Origin: Bacteroidota bacterium
GTDB lineage: Bacteria > Bacteroidota > Bacteroidia > NS11-12g > UBA955
Length of the DNA stretch: 64,000 nt
NCBI GenBank assembly: GCA_023957335.1
Contig: JAMLHC010000002.1
Coordinates: 1 to 64,000 of the forward strand
Direction: 5' to 3'
Shown: one piece after another, positions 18,986-28,357 of the stretch
Layout: every line of letters starts with the position of its first letter
Position numbering within the stretch: position 1 is the first letter of the stretch
Position numbers and translations under genes: made by a program
Notes under the pieces: generated by a model
What the model was told of the DNA's origin: nothing
The model's input: only the letters and a program-made list of their open reading frames with translations
Databases searched by the model: none

Positions 18986-19627
18986 TTATTTTTTTTGCTT
19001 TTGCAAATCTTCCAAAATCTGTTTTTGTTTGTCAATCTCAGTGGCTAAAGCTTCGTATTTCTGCTTGTTTTTGGCAATTTTCCTATTCAACTTATCAATC
19101 TTCTTGTTGTATTTGCGCTCTTTTTTCATTTTGGATTTATACTCCTTTTCGATTGAGTTGATTTTACGCTCTTGTTCTTCAATTTTATTATTGAGTTGAA
19201 ACGCATCAATTTCTTTTTGAAATTCAGGTGCAAAAACAGATAGTGCAGCTAACACCTTAGGTTCAATCGAGGAAGAAACAAAGTTGTCATATCCCATTGA
19301 CACTAAAATAATGAGCGTAGAAGTTTTCTTATTCCCTTCCACTTTATAATAAATATCACCTTTGTCAAATGGCATCGCATCCCAGCTGGAGGCTTTGTAC
19401 AACACAAAACCTGATTCACTTGACTTCTTTCCGTTAATGACTTTTGCAAAATATTGGGCAGCCACTTTGCTTAACTCGGACTTGGAGACATTATACTCAA
19501 TAGAATAAGCTGCTACATCTGATTTATTAAAAGATATTTTGGTTTCTTTGACTTTTTGGGCTTGCAATTGAATTACAAACAAACCGGACATTAATAATAC
19601 AACAAGGGTTAATACTTTCTTAAACAT
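18986..19627 (-). CDS. exported protein with C-terminal coiled coil, function unknown
   Basis: I do not recognise a named family with certainty. A signal peptide is seen (about 1-23, ending LQAQ). A mixed alpha/beta globular part of about 110 residues follows, with a segment GDIYYKVEGNKKTSTLIILVSMGYDNF. The last 75 residues are Lys/Glu-rich and form a strong coiled coil (EEQERKINSIEKEYKSKMKK onward). Similar exported proteins occur in Bacteroidota, usually annotated as hypothetical. It is probably co-transcribed with the downstream FMN reductase gene, 6 bases away. Confidence 0.8.
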   Translation of the reverse strand: MFKKVLTLVVLLMSGLFVIQLQAQKVKETKISFNKSDVAAYSIEYNVSKSELSKVAAQYFAKVINGKKSSESGFVLYKASSWDAMPFDKGDIYYKVEGNKKTSTLIILVSMGYDNFVSSSIEPKVLAALSVFAPEFQKEIDAFQLNNKIEEQERKINSIEKEYKSKMKKERKYNKKIDKLNRKIAKNKQKYEALATEIDKQKQILEDLQKQKK

Positions 19628-19656
19628 GATTTTGAATAATTCTTTTTATAAGAGTG

Positions 19657-19664
19657 CAAATCTA
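19657..19664 (-). promoter_or_regulatory. TAnnTTTG -7 element for the coiled-coil protein gene
   Basis: TAGATTTG on the minus strand, 29 bases before the start at 19627. Confidence 0.5.
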
Positions 19665-19807
19665 CCTTATAAACAAGGCATTAGCCAATGGAGAGCCATA
19701 TACATATACACAAATAATCTTCAACTTACTTATCCTTTTACATTACTATCCTCAACGTGTTTTCAAAAGTCTAAAAAAATATCACTATGAAAGACATGAA
19801 TAGCACT

Positions 19808-19815
19808 TAATTTTG
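19808..19815 (+). promoter_or_regulatory. TAnnTTTG -7 element for trhO
   Basis: TAATTTTG, only 4 bases before the ATG at 19820. If used, the mRNA would be leaderless or nearly so, which supports that start. Confidence 0.5.
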
Positions 19816-19819
19816 CAGC

Positions 19820-20845
19820 ATGATTTTACACAATAGAGTGAATGGCAAAGAACTCATGAAGAAAATGCATAATTCATCTGAGAGTCGAACCACTATTTCA
19901 CTATATAAATATCACCACATTGACAACCCTACCCTTTTCAGAGATAATTTGTATTACCATTTCTCGCAATTAGGTGTTTTGGGGAGAATCTATGTTTCTC
20001 AAGAAGGTATCAATGCCCAGATTTCGGTGCCTACCGCCAATTTAGAAGAATTCAAAGAATTGTTGAACGGAATAGATTTTCTCAATGGAGTCCGACTCAA
20101 TATTGCTATTGAAGATAATGGTCATTCTTTCTTCAAACTTACCATTAAAGTAAGAAATAAAATTGTAGCAGATGGTATTGACGACCCCGGATTCAATCCC
20201 TCTGACTGTGGAAAACACTTGTCAGCAAAGGAATTTAACGAATTGACATCACAAGAAGGGACTATATTGGTGGACATGCGCAATCATTATGAAAGCGAAA
20301 TTGGGCATTTTGAAAATGCTATTCTTCCAGATGTAGAAACATTCCGTGAACAACTACCCAAAGTTGCAGATATGCTACAAGACAAGAAAGCTAATCCTAT
20401 AGTAATGTATTGCACCGGAGGAATTCGCTGCGAAAAAGCAAGTGCTTATTTGAAATACAAAGGGTTTAATAATGTTTATCAGCTTAATGGCGGAATAATT
20501 GAATATGCGCGCCAAATCAAGGAACAGAATTTACCTAACAAATTCAAAGGAAAAAATTTTGTATTTGATGAAAGACTTTCAGAAAGTATTTCTTGCGATG
20601 TCATTTCACATTGCCATCAATGCGGCAATCCTTGCGACACGCACGTTAATTGCGCCAATACCGGATGCAATATCTTATTTATTCAATGTGAAGAATGTGC
20701 TGCAAATCACAATCATTGCTGTTCTGACCTTTGTCAAGAAGTGATTTCTTGGGATGAAAACAAGCAAAAAGAGTGGCGCAAACAACATACAGCCCAAAAG
20801 AAAATTTTCAGTAAAGGCAGATTACAGCCTATGCAATCAGTTTAA
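19820..20845 (+). CDS. trhO: tRNA uridine(34) hydroxylase (rhodanese family)
   Basis: TrhO (YceA) hydroxylates U34 of certain tRNAs, using oxygen, as the first step toward 5-methoxyuridine-type wobble modifications. The N-terminal ferredoxin-like domain includes YVSQEGINAQISVP. The rhodanese domain carries the active loop CTGGIRCEKA and ends with YQLNGGIIEYARQ. The C-terminal tail is Cys-rich, with CHQCGNPCDTHVNC and CEECAA pairs that probably bind zinc. An alternative start at 19856 (MKKMHNSS) would be closer to the usual N-terminus. The 3' end overlaps the convergent oxidase gene by 9 bases. Confidence 0.93.
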   Translation: MILHNRVNGKELMKKMHNSSESRTTISLYKYHHIDNPTLFRDNLYYHFSQLGVLGRIYVSQEGINAQISVPTANLEEFKELLNGIDFLNGVRLNIAIEDNGHSFFKLTIKVRNKIVADGIDDPGFNPSDCGKHLSAKEFNELTSQEGTILVDMRNHYESEIGHFENAILPDVETFREQLPKVADMLQDKKANPIVMYCTGGIRCEKASAYLKYKGFNNVYQLNGGIIEYARQIKEQNLPNKFKGKNFVFDERLSESISCDVISHCHQCGNPCDTHVNCANTGCNILFIQCEECAANHNHCCSDLCQEVISWDENKQKEWRKQHTAQKKIFSKGRLQPMQSV

Positions 20846-22237
20846 AAAAATCTTACCCGGATTTAAGATTCCATTCGGGTCAAAGACTTGCTTGATTCCT
20901 TTCATTAAAGCAATATGAGTGGGGCTATATACAATAGGCATATATTCTTTTTGCACCAGCCCAATCCCATGTTCGCCAGAGATAGTTCCTCCTAAGGCTT
21001 TGCAAGTAATGAAAAGCTCTCTAATCGCATTGGGAATCATTATTTTCCAATCATTGTCAGACAAATTGTTTTTAAGAATATTGACATGCAAATTCCCATC
21101 TCCGGCATGTCCATAACAAACACTCTGAAAACCATATTTACTTTCAAGTTCTTTCACACGTGCAAACAATTTGGGTAATTCAAAACGAGGGACAACTGTA
21201 TCTTCTTCTTTATAAATTGAACTTTGTTTGACAGCCTCCCCCATGATTCTGCGCAATTTCCAAAACTTCTCTTGTTGTTGGGCAGTTTCGGCAAGTTCGG
21301 TTTCACCGGCTCCATACTGTTCAAGTGTTTGGTATATCTGCTCACAATCAGCCATAAGCATTTCGAGATTATTTCCATCCAATTCTATCAAAACAAACGC
21401 CTCGACTCCTTCTGTGTTCATAGGTATTCCGGTTACTTGCGATGCAATTTCCATAGCCTTGCGTTCCATAAACTCCATAGCAGATGGGGTAATCCCTTTG
21501 CGCATGATTTCAGGGATAAATACACAAGCATTTTCAGCTTTTTCGAAACGGGTTAACATCAACAGTCTGTGAGCCGGATAGGGTATCAGTTTAAGCACAA
21601 TCTCTGTAACCACACCCAAGGTGCCTTCACTCCCCACCATCAACTGAGTGAGGTTGTAACCCGTGCTGAACTTGAGGGTATCTGCTCCTGTCCATATCAA
21701 CTCACCATTGGGCAAAGCGACTTGTAAGTTCAAGACATAATCTTTGGTCGTCCCATACTTAACCGCTCTGGGACCTCCTGAAGCATGAGCAATATTTCCA
21801 CCTAAAAAGCAAGAACCTTTGCTGGCAGGGTCGGGCGGATAAAATAATCCTAAGGGTTCTACTGCATTGCGCAATTCTTGATTGATAACGCCCGGCTGCA
21901 CACGTGCTTGAAGATTTTTTAAATCAATCTCGATGATTTTATTCATCTTTTCTAGTGATAGTGAAATTCCTCCCAAAACCGGCAGACTTCCTCCACTCAA
22001 GCCTGTACCGGCTCCTCTGGGTGTAACAGGTATCAAATGTTTATTGCAAAATGACAATATGCTCGCAACCTGATTTGCATCTGTGGGCAACAAAACAACT
22101 TCCGGCAAGAAAAAAAGATCTTCTGTATGATCACTTCCGTAGGGTTGAATTTTACTTTCCTCAACAATAATTTGTTCAGGCGGAAGTATGGCACGAAGCT
22201 CGCGCAGATGTTCTTCTGATACTTTGTGGTATTGCAT
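20837..22237 (-). CDS. FAD-linked oxidase, GlcD / D-lactate dehydrogenase-like
   Basis: FAD-binding (PCMH-type) oxidoreductase of the glycolate oxidase GlcD group, oxidising a 2-hydroxy acid. The FAD-binding part has PVTPRGAGTGLSGGSLP, then LGGNIAHASGGPRAVKYGTTKDYV and GSEGTLGVVTEIVLKL. The C-terminal cap has the conserved CYGHAGDGNLHVNI and GTISGEHGIGLVQKEY. The ATG at 22237 is chosen; a longer frame would run to 22294, into the start of the divergent peptidase gene. No GlcE/GlcF partner gene is adjacent, so it may act alone, as many Bacteroidota homologues do. The exact substrate is unresolved. Confidence 0.9.
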   Translation of the reverse strand: MQYHKVSEEHLRELRAILPPEQIIVEESKIQPYGSDHTEDLFFLPEVVLLPTDANQVASILSFCNKHLIPVTPRGAGTGLSGGSLPVLGGISLSLEKMNKIIEIDLKNLQARVQPGVINQELRNAVEPLGLFYPPDPASKGSCFLGGNIAHASGGPRAVKYGTTKDYVLNLQVALPNGELIWTGADTLKFSTGYNLTQLMVGSEGTLGVVTEIVLKLIPYPAHRLLMLTRFEKAENACVFIPEIMRKGITPSAMEFMERKAMEIASQVTGIPMNTEGVEAFVLIELDGNNLEMLMADCEQIYQTLEQYGAGETELAETAQQQEKFWKLRRIMGEAVKQSSIYKEEDTVVPRFELPKLFARVKELESKYGFQSVCYGHAGDGNLHVNILKNNLSDNDWKIMIPNAIRELFITCKALGGTISGEHGIGLVQKEYMPIVYSPTHIALMKGIKQVFDPNGILNPGKIFLN

Positions 22238-22259
22238 TGTTAAAAAATAAATACTTTTG
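22232..22259 (+). promoter_or_regulatory. -33/-7 promoter for the DPP-IV-like gene
   Basis: TTG at 22232-22234, a 17-base spacer, then TACTTTTG at 22252-22259. Start codon at 22282. The -33 part overlaps the start codon of the divergent oxidase gene. Confidence 0.6.
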
Positions 22260-22281
22260 ACTTCTGAATCTGACAACAAAA

Positions 22282-24456
22282 ATGAACAAAACAATTAGTA
22301 AAATCATCCTGCTTTTCGGAATAGTTCTGATTACTTTTCCCCAAATTACACAAGCACAGAACCTTGTATTAAACGACATCTGGGCTTCATCTAAATATAG
22401 TCCAAAAGGAGTTTCAAATTTTGTAGCAATGCAAGACGGCAAACGTTTTGTCAAACTCGATGACAACGAAATCAACACCTATGATTTAAAAACAGGGAAG
22501 AAACTTGCAACCATAGTAAGTAAATCCGATTTGAAATTCAAAGGAAAGGAAATTACCATCTCCTCTTTCGATTTTAGTGCAGATGAAACTAAAGTATTGA
22601 TTGAAAGCGATATTCAACCCATTTACAGACATTCCTATGAAGCTAAGGCTTATGTACTCAATCTAAAAACCAAAGAAATTAAATATGTTTTTGGAGAGCC
22701 ATGCAGATACCCCACTTTCTCACCTGATGGAGACAAAGTGGCTGCTGTTTTACACAACAACCTAATAGTAGAAAACTTGAGCAATGGGAGCGTAACTGCC
22801 ATTGGAGGTGATGGCAAGGCAAATGAAATCATCTATGGTGCGGTTGATTGGGTGTATGAAGAGGAATTCAGTATGAGTCGCGGTTTTGAATGGAGTCCGG
22901 ACGGTAAGAGAATTGCTTATTTGCGATTTGACGAAAGGAAAGTACCCGAGTTTACGATTGAATTATATAATGGAGATTCCTACCCCAAACCGGAGACCTA
23001 CAAATATCCAAAGGCAGGAGAACCTAATTCCATTGTGAGTGTGAACGTTTATGATTTAACTGCATTAAAATCCATCAGCATTGCAAGCACCGAGAACGAT
23101 GATTCCTATTTGCCACGTATTCAGTGGGCTAATGCTGATATATTATATTTCCAACAGTTAAACAGACATCAAAATCACTTGGCAATCAAAAGATACATCC
23201 CAAGTAAAGACCTGACAGAAACCGTATATGAAGAAGACAACAAGTATTATATTGACATAAATGACCAATACTATTTTGACAAAACAGGAACACGGTTTGT
23301 GTTTTTGAGTGAACGCAAAGGATTTAATCAGATTTTTGAATACAATACACAAAACAAAGCATTGACTGAAATCACAATGCCTACATACGATGTAGATGCC
23401 ATTAAATACTTTGATTCAGACAAAGGCGTAATTTACTTTACGTCTGCAGAAGAAACTCCAAGCGAAAGACAACTCTATAAAATTGAAATTTCCAAAAAGA
23501 AGAAAACCAAAATCACAAATGGTGCAGGATGGCACAATGTTACATTTACAAAAGGCGGACACTTTTTTATGGAAGTTTTTTCCACCTTCTCTACCCCACC
23601 CATTTACCTGCTTAAAGACAATAACGGCAAGCTCGTTAGAGAATTAGAAAATAACGAGATATTATCCAATAAGTTAAAAAACGAAAAGTTTGGTTCCTAC
23701 AGTTTTGGGCAACTCACCACATCAAATGGAGACAAACTTAACTACTGGCAAATACTTCCAACTGATTTTGATGCAAATAAAAAATATCCGGTTTTGTTCT
23801 ATGTATATGGCGGTCCCGGCTCTCAGACTGTTAAGAACCAATGGGGTGGCAGCAATTATATCTGGTTTCAAATGCTTGCCCAAAAAGGTTATATAATTAT
23901 GAGCGTAGATAACCGTGGCACCGGTTTCAGAGGTGAAGAATTCAAAAAATGCACATATCTGAACTTGGGCAAACTGGAGATTGAAGACCAAATTTTATCT
24001 GCGCGCTGGATGGCAGCGCAACCTTATGTGGATGCAAGTCGAATCGGAATCTGGGGCTGGAGTTATGGCGGATTCATGAGTTCTTTGGGTATTACTTTAG
24101 GTAGTGATATTTTCAAAACGGCTGTTGCAGTAGCACCGGTTACCAATTGGAAGTTTTATGATAATATTTACACCGAAAGATATATGCGCACTCCCATTGA
24201 GAACAAAGACGGATACGAATTTAATGCACCTCTTGCACACGTTAACAAAATCAAGGGAAAGTACTTAATCATTCACGGCACGGCTGATGACAACGTGCAC
24301 ATGCAGCAGTCTATGGAAATGGTGCGTTTGATGGTAGAAAAAAACATTGCTTTCGAATCCGAATTTTATCCAAACAAGAATCACGGTATCTATGGCGGCT
24401 TGACCAGACTCCACTTATTCAACCGTATCACAAATTTTATCGTAGAAAATTTGTAG
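22282..24456 (+). CDS. exported S9 family peptidase, dipeptidyl peptidase IV type
   Basis: Periplasmic serine peptidase that releases dipeptides, typically X-Pro, from peptides. Signal peptide about 1-25 (ending TQAQ). The DPP-IV N-terminal beta-propeller includes VDWVYEEEFSMSRGFEWSPDGK, the region with the double-Glu motif that anchors the substrate N-terminus. In the C-terminal alpha/beta-hydrolase, the nucleophile Ser is in GWSYGG (near residue 594), Asp in GTADDNVH (about 670) and His in NKNHGI (about 701). Length 724 is normal. It is followed 43 bases later by a POT peptide transporter, so the pair fits use of peptides as nutrient. Confidence 0.94.
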   Translation: MNKTISKIILLFGIVLITFPQITQAQNLVLNDIWASSKYSPKGVSNFVAMQDGKRFVKLDDNEINTYDLKTGKKLATIVSKSDLKFKGKEITISSFDFSADETKVLIESDIQPIYRHSYEAKAYVLNLKTKEIKYVFGEPCRYPTFSPDGDKVAAVLHNNLIVENLSNGSVTAIGGDGKANEIIYGAVDWVYEEEFSMSRGFEWSPDGKRIAYLRFDERKVPEFTIELYNGDSYPKPETYKYPKAGEPNSIVSVNVYDLTALKSISIASTENDDSYLPRIQWANADILYFQQLNRHQNHLAIKRYIPSKDLTETVYEEDNKYYIDINDQYYFDKTGTRFVFLSERKGFNQIFEYNTQNKALTEITMPTYDVDAIKYFDSDKGVIYFTSAEETPSERQLYKIEISKKKKTKITNGAGWHNVTFTKGGHFFMEVFSTFSTPPIYLLKDNNGKLVRELENNEILSNKLKNEKFGSYSFGQLTTSNGDKLNYWQILPTDFDANKKYPVLFYVYGGPGSQTVKNQWGGSNYIWFQMLAQKGYIIMSVDNRGTGFRGEEFKKCTYLNLGKLEIEDQILSARWMAAQPYVDASRIGIWGWSYGGFMSSLGITLGSDIFKTAVAVAPVTNWKFYDNIYTERYMRTPIENKDGYEFNAPLAHVNKIKGKYLIIHGTADDNVHMQQSMEMVRLMVEKNIAFESEFYPNKNHGIYGGLTRLHLFNRITNFIVENL

Positions 24457-24466
24457 TTTTTATTTT

Positions 24467-24474
24467 TACATTCG
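24467..24474 (+). promoter_or_regulatory. possible TACATTCG -7 element for the POT transporter
   Basis: TAnnTTCG variant in the gap between the peptidase stop (24456) and the transporter start (24500). No -33 element with usual spacing was found. Confidence 0.35.
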
Positions 24475-24499
24475 CAGTCTTAATTAATTAAATACCAAT

Positions 24500-26401
24500 A
24501 TGCATCCTTACTCAATTATGTTATTAGCCTGGGGGGCAGTTGCCATCTGGGTAGCCTTTGTAATCTTATTAAATCGTAAAATTCATCCTAAAGCATTATT
24601 TGCTTTATTTATGGTGGAACTATGGGAGCGATTCAGTTATTATGGAATGCGTGCTTTGCTCGTTCTTTACATGACTTCTGAGATTGTAAAAGGAGGTTTT
24701 GCTTTTGATGATGCCAAAGCCTATGGAATCTATGCCGCTTATGGGGCATTGGTGTACCTCACCCCGCTGGTGGGAGGTGTACTTGCCGACAAGATTATGG
24801 GTTTTAGAAAAGCCATTATTTGGGGTGCATTGCTCATGGCGCTTGGACAATTTACGCTTTTCCTTGACAACCAAACCACTTTCTTTTTAGGTCTTGCCTT
24901 TCTCGTCATTGGAAACGGATTTTTCAAACCCAATATTTCCAGTTTGATAGGTAGATTTTATAAAGAAGGCGACCCCAAACGAGATGGTGCTTTCACCATT
25001 TTTTATATGGGTATCAATATTGGTGCATTTTTAACACCTTTAACTTGTGGTGCTATCGGAGAAATTGAAGGATGGAGATATGGATTTTTAACGGCTGGAT
25101 TGGGAATGATGTTAGGCTATGTGATTTTTTTGCTTGCCCAAAAGAAAGGATGGTTGGAAGAATACGGCTATGCACCTGAAAGTGCTTCTACGCCTCTTGT
25201 TAATGGAATTAGCAACAAAATCCTTCCATTCTTGATTGTACTCATCATGATACCTATCGCTTGGGTTTTGGTAATTAATAATAGTGTAGTAGATATAGGA
25301 TTGGCTATTTTGGCTGTATTGGTGATAGGATATTTATTGGTACAAGCTAAAAAGTACGACAAAGTTCAGATGCAAAGGATATGGGTAATTGTTATCTTAT
25401 TGCTATTTACAACTATTTTCTGGACATTCTTTGAACTTGCAGGTTCCGCATTGAACTTATTTACAGAGCGTAACGTGGACAGACACATAGGTAGTTTTAA
25501 TGCACCCACTACATTCTTTCAATCTGTAAATCCTTTATTCATCATGCTATTTGCGCCAATTTTTTCTTGGATATGGATTAAACTTGGCAATGCAGGAAAA
25601 GAGCCTGCCGCTCCTTATAAATTTGCAACGGGCTTAACTTTATTAGGTCTGGGTTATATTGTCTTGACCACAGGTAATAATTATGCAGTAGCAGGATTAG
25701 TACCGGCATTTTTCTTAATTATGCTATACTTGTTGCATACATTAGGAGAATTAACACTTTCTCCGGTTGGACTTTCATTAGTAACCAAACTTTCACCTGC
25801 AAAGATTGTCGGTTTGATGATGGGAATTTGGTTCTTATCTTCATCCATTGCCCACCAAGGCGGCAAGCACATTGCGGAGTTCACCACTGTAAGTGAAAGC
25901 AAAATTGTCAAGAGTGAGTCATTCAAGAATAGAATCGAAGATAAAAACATTGTTAAAGTAATAGAGAATGATGCATTTATAAAATCATTAGAGGATAATT
26001 CTGTTGAAAAATCACTGATAAGCGAGCAGATGTTAACTAACTTGAATCAAGCATCCGACACTCCCAGATATGCTATTGGCACAGTTCAGATTAAGGAGAT
26101 AATGGATGAATCACTTAATGTAAGCAACCAAGACGAAAAAAATCAACTTATTGAAAAAGGCACTAAACACTTCTTGACTTATGGAAGTGTTAATAAAGAT
26201 TTTGGTCAAATGTCAGAAGAAGCAGCTACTCAGTTAATCAACGAAAGTATCAGCGGTTCTGTGATTTCTTCCTTACGTGCAAATGCATTAGCATTAGGTA
26301 TGGGAGTTTTTAGGATGTTAGGATTTATTGCTATCGGTTGCGCTGTTGTTTTATTCCTTCTGGGACCCACCATCAGCCGTTGGATGCACGGCATCAAATA
26401 A
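24500..26401 (+). CDS. proton-dependent oligopeptide transporter (POT family MFS)
   Basis: Inner-membrane symporter for di- and tripeptides. The first helix region carries the POT signature ELWERFSYYGMRALLVLYM, with the ExxER motif. GFFKPNISSLIGRFY and the FYMGINIGAF motif follow, and a second-half FWTFFELAGSALNLF. Twelve or more membrane helices are apparent. Unusually for a bacterial POT, about 130 charged, non-membrane residues (about 455-590) separate the last two helices. They probably face the periplasm, as such loops do in other Bacteroidota POTs. Placed downstream of the DPP-IV-like peptidase, a plausible peptide-uptake pair. Confidence 0.93.
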   Translation: MHPYSIMLLAWGAVAIWVAFVILLNRKIHPKALFALFMVELWERFSYYGMRALLVLYMTSEIVKGGFAFDDAKAYGIYAAYGALVYLTPLVGGVLADKIMGFRKAIIWGALLMALGQFTLFLDNQTTFFLGLAFLVIGNGFFKPNISSLIGRFYKEGDPKRDGAFTIFYMGINIGAFLTPLTCGAIGEIEGWRYGFLTAGLGMMLGYVIFLLAQKKGWLEEYGYAPESASTPLVNGISNKILPFLIVLIMIPIAWVLVINNSVVDIGLAILAVLVIGYLLVQAKKYDKVQMQRIWVIVILLLFTTIFWTFFELAGSALNLFTERNVDRHIGSFNAPTTFFQSVNPLFIMLFAPIFSWIWIKLGNAGKEPAAPYKFATGLTLLGLGYIVLTTGNNYAVAGLVPAFFLIMLYLLHTLGELTLSPVGLSLVTKLSPAKIVGLMMGIWFLSSSIAHQGGKHIAEFTTVSESKIVKSESFKNRIEDKNIVKVIENDAFIKSLEDNSVEKSLISEQMLTNLNQASDTPRYAIGTVQIKEIMDESLNVSNQDEKNQLIEKGTKHFLTYGSVNKDFGQMSEEAATQLINESISGSVISSLRANALALGMGVFRMLGFIAIGCAVVLFLLGPTISRWMHGIK

Positions 26402-26424
26402 CATTCAGATAATATTCAACACGT

Positions 26425-26453
26425 AAAAAGGCGGAAATATTTCCGCCTTTTTT
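26425..26453 (+). terminator. rho-independent terminator after the POT gene
   Basis: AAAAAGGCGGAAA / TTTCCGCCTTTTTT: a near-perfect GC-centred stem with a run of T on the plus strand. It starts 24 bases after the stop at 26401. Confidence 0.9.
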
Positions 26454-26490
26454 GTTTCAAATTGTGAATAAACTTAAAATCTAAATTACT

Positions 26491-26498
26491 TACATTTG
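26491..26498 (+). promoter_or_regulatory. TAnnTTTG -7 element for the arginine decarboxylase gene
   Basis: TACATTTG, 32 bases before the ATG at 26531, just after the POT terminator. Confidence 0.5.
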
Positions 26499-26530
26499 CC
26501 ACTTTATTACAAACTAACTCAGTCGGATTA

Positions 26531-27922
26531 ATGAAAAACAAATACATAGACTTAATTGAACAAACATTTGAATGGCCACAAGATGAATTTGATGTAGAAA
26601 ATGGCGAATTAAACTTCCATGAAATTAACCTTATGGAGCTTGTGTATCAATATGGCACACCATTGAAGTTTACATACCTTCCCAAAATCTCTGAAAACAT
26701 CAAAAAAGCCAAAAAATGGTTTAATGTAGCAATGGCAAAAGCCGACTATCAAGGTGAGTACAACTACTGCTATTGCACTAAAAGTTCACACTTTATTCAT
26801 GTTATAGAAGAAGCATTAAAGAACGATATACACCTCGAAACTTCCTCAGCTTTTGATATCAACCTTATTCAGTCCTTGTATGAAAAGGGGCTAATCAAAA
26901 AAGACAAATTCATCATTTGTAATGGATTTAAACTACCTCAATACATTGAAAATATTGCAGAAATCATTGAAGACGGGTACTCCAATGTAATTCCCATTAT
27001 TGATAACTTTAAAGAAGCCGATGCAATATTGGCAAGAATACAAGGTCCATTAAATGTCGGAATTAGGATTGCTGCAGAAGAAGAACCTAAATTCCCATTC
27101 TATACCTCACGACTTGGCATCGGATACAAAGACATCATTCCATTCTTCAAACAAAAAATCAGACCCCGCAAGAATGTAAAACTCAAGATGCTTCACTTCT
27201 TTATTAATACAGGGATTGAAGACGATGCATATTATTGGAATGAGCTGCATAAATGTTTGAGAGTTTATTGCGACTTAAAAAGATTTGAACCTGAATTGAC
27301 CTGTTTAAATATTGGCGGAGGGTTCCCTATTAAAAACTCGCTTAAATTTGATTTTGATTATGAATATATGGCAACAGAAATCATAGCCCAAGTCAAGTCT
27401 GTTTGCGATTCACAGGGAGTGCCCGAACCGGATATTTTTACAGAATTCGGCTCATTCACTGTTGGCGAAAGTGGTGGCATAATTTATAAAATAGAAGAAC
27501 AGAAAATTCAAAATGACCGCGAAAAATGGAACATGATTGACAGTTCTTTTATGACTACGCTCCCAGATTCTTGGGCAATCAACAAGAAATTCATCATGCT
27601 TCCTTTAAATCATTGGGATAATACATACGAAAGAGTGCTATTGGGTGGCATTACTTGCGATTCTGATGATTACTACAATTCAGATCAACATTCCAATGCT
27701 ATATATTTACCGCGATTTGATCCTGAGGATCCTTTGTACATAGGATTTTTTCACACCGGTGCCTACCAAGACAGCATTGGTGGTTATGGCGGAATTCAAC
27801 ACTGCTTAACACCCTCACCTAAACAAATTCTTATTTCAAGGGATGAGGAAGGTGGTTGGGTTACAAAATTATTTAGCAAGGAACAGAGTTATAAAAGCAT
27901 GTTAAAGATACTTGGGTATTGA
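26531..27922 (+). CDS. arginine decarboxylase (PLP-dependent, alanine-racemase fold)
   Basis: PLP enzyme of fold type III that decarboxylates arginine to agmatine for polyamine synthesis. This is the short Bacteroidota type (463 residues against about 650 in E. coli SpeA). Features: the N-terminal YGTPLKFTYLPKISENI barrel entry, the PLP-lysine region NYCYCTKSSHF, the glycine-rich LNIGGGFPIKNSL phosphate-binding loop, and the C-terminal LGGITCDSDDYY with the CDS-type active-site Cys/Asp, followed by FFHTGAYQDS. Related diaminopimelate or carboxynorspermidine decarboxylases have different N-termini, but substrate assignment still rests on family resemblance. It overlaps the next gene by one base (TGATG). 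Confidence 0.85.
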   Translation: MKNKYIDLIEQTFEWPQDEFDVENGELNFHEINLMELVYQYGTPLKFTYLPKISENIKKAKKWFNVAMAKADYQGEYNYCYCTKSSHFIHVIEEALKNDIHLETSSAFDINLIQSLYEKGLIKKDKFIICNGFKLPQYIENIAEIIEDGYSNVIPIIDNFKEADAILARIQGPLNVGIRIAAEEEPKFPFYTSRLGIGYKDIIPFFKQKIRPRKNVKLKMLHFFINTGIEDDAYYWNELHKCLRVYCDLKRFEPELTCLNIGGGFPIKNSLKFDFDYEYMATEIIAQVKSVCDSQGVPEPDIFTEFGSFTVGESGGIIYKIEEQKIQNDREKWNMIDSSFMTTLPDSWAINKKFIMLPLNHWDNTYERVLLGGITCDSDDYYNSDQHSNAIYLPRFDPEDPLYIGFFHTGAYQDSIGGYGGIQHCLTPSPKQILISRDEEGGWVTKLFSKEQSYKSMLKILGY

Positions 27923-28305
27923 TGAAGTCTTATAAAAAATACTATCAAATCAAGGCAACACCTGAGGAGTTATATAAAGCGCTGACGTCTCCTTTAATAA
28001 TTCAACTTTGGACGGGCGAGCCTGCCGAAATGAGTACTGAACCCGATTCAGAGTTTTCTTTGTGGGATGGGGATATTTGCGGAAGAAACATTGAATTTGA
28101 GAATGGTAAAAAGATTATCCAACAGTGGTATTTTGGAGATGATACTGATGAATCTATTGTAACAATCAAGCTACATCCACACAACAAGGGCACCTCCGTT
28201 GAATTAATCCACACTCATATTCCTGATGAAGCATATGATGACATTGTTATAGGATGGAATGAAATGTATTGGGGTGCTCTAATTGATTTTTTTGAAGAGG
28301 AATAA
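27922..28305 (+). CDS. START-like / SRPBCC domain protein
   Basis: Small single-domain protein of the AHSA1-like SRPBCC fold, with no known function in this clade. Typical traits are the opening YYQIKATPEELYKALTSPLIIQLWTGEPAEMS, an FSLWDGDICG turn, and the closing GWNEMYWGALIDFFEE helix. Its ATG at 27922 shares a base with the stop of the arginine decarboxylase gene, so the two are translationally coupled. A functional link to polyamine synthesis is only suggested by this coupling. Confidence 0.85.
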   Translation: MKSYKKYYQIKATPEELYKALTSPLIIQLWTGEPAEMSTEPDSEFSLWDGDICGRNIEFENGKKIIQQWYFGDDTDESIVTIKLHPHNKGTSVELIHTHIPDEAYDDIVIGWNEMYWGALIDFFEEE

Positions 28306-28307
28306 AA

Positions 28308-28336
28308 AAAGGCTGAAACTTTTAATTCCAGCCTTT
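28308..28336 (-). terminator. terminator between convergent genes
   Basis: AAAGGCTG / CAGCCTTT stem in the 52-base gap between the START-like gene (plus) and the TPR gene (minus). The long T run is on the minus strand, so it mainly ends the TPR transcript, but the stem may serve both. Confidence 0.7.
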
Positions 28337-28357
28337 GATTCAATACTGTGTTGACTC

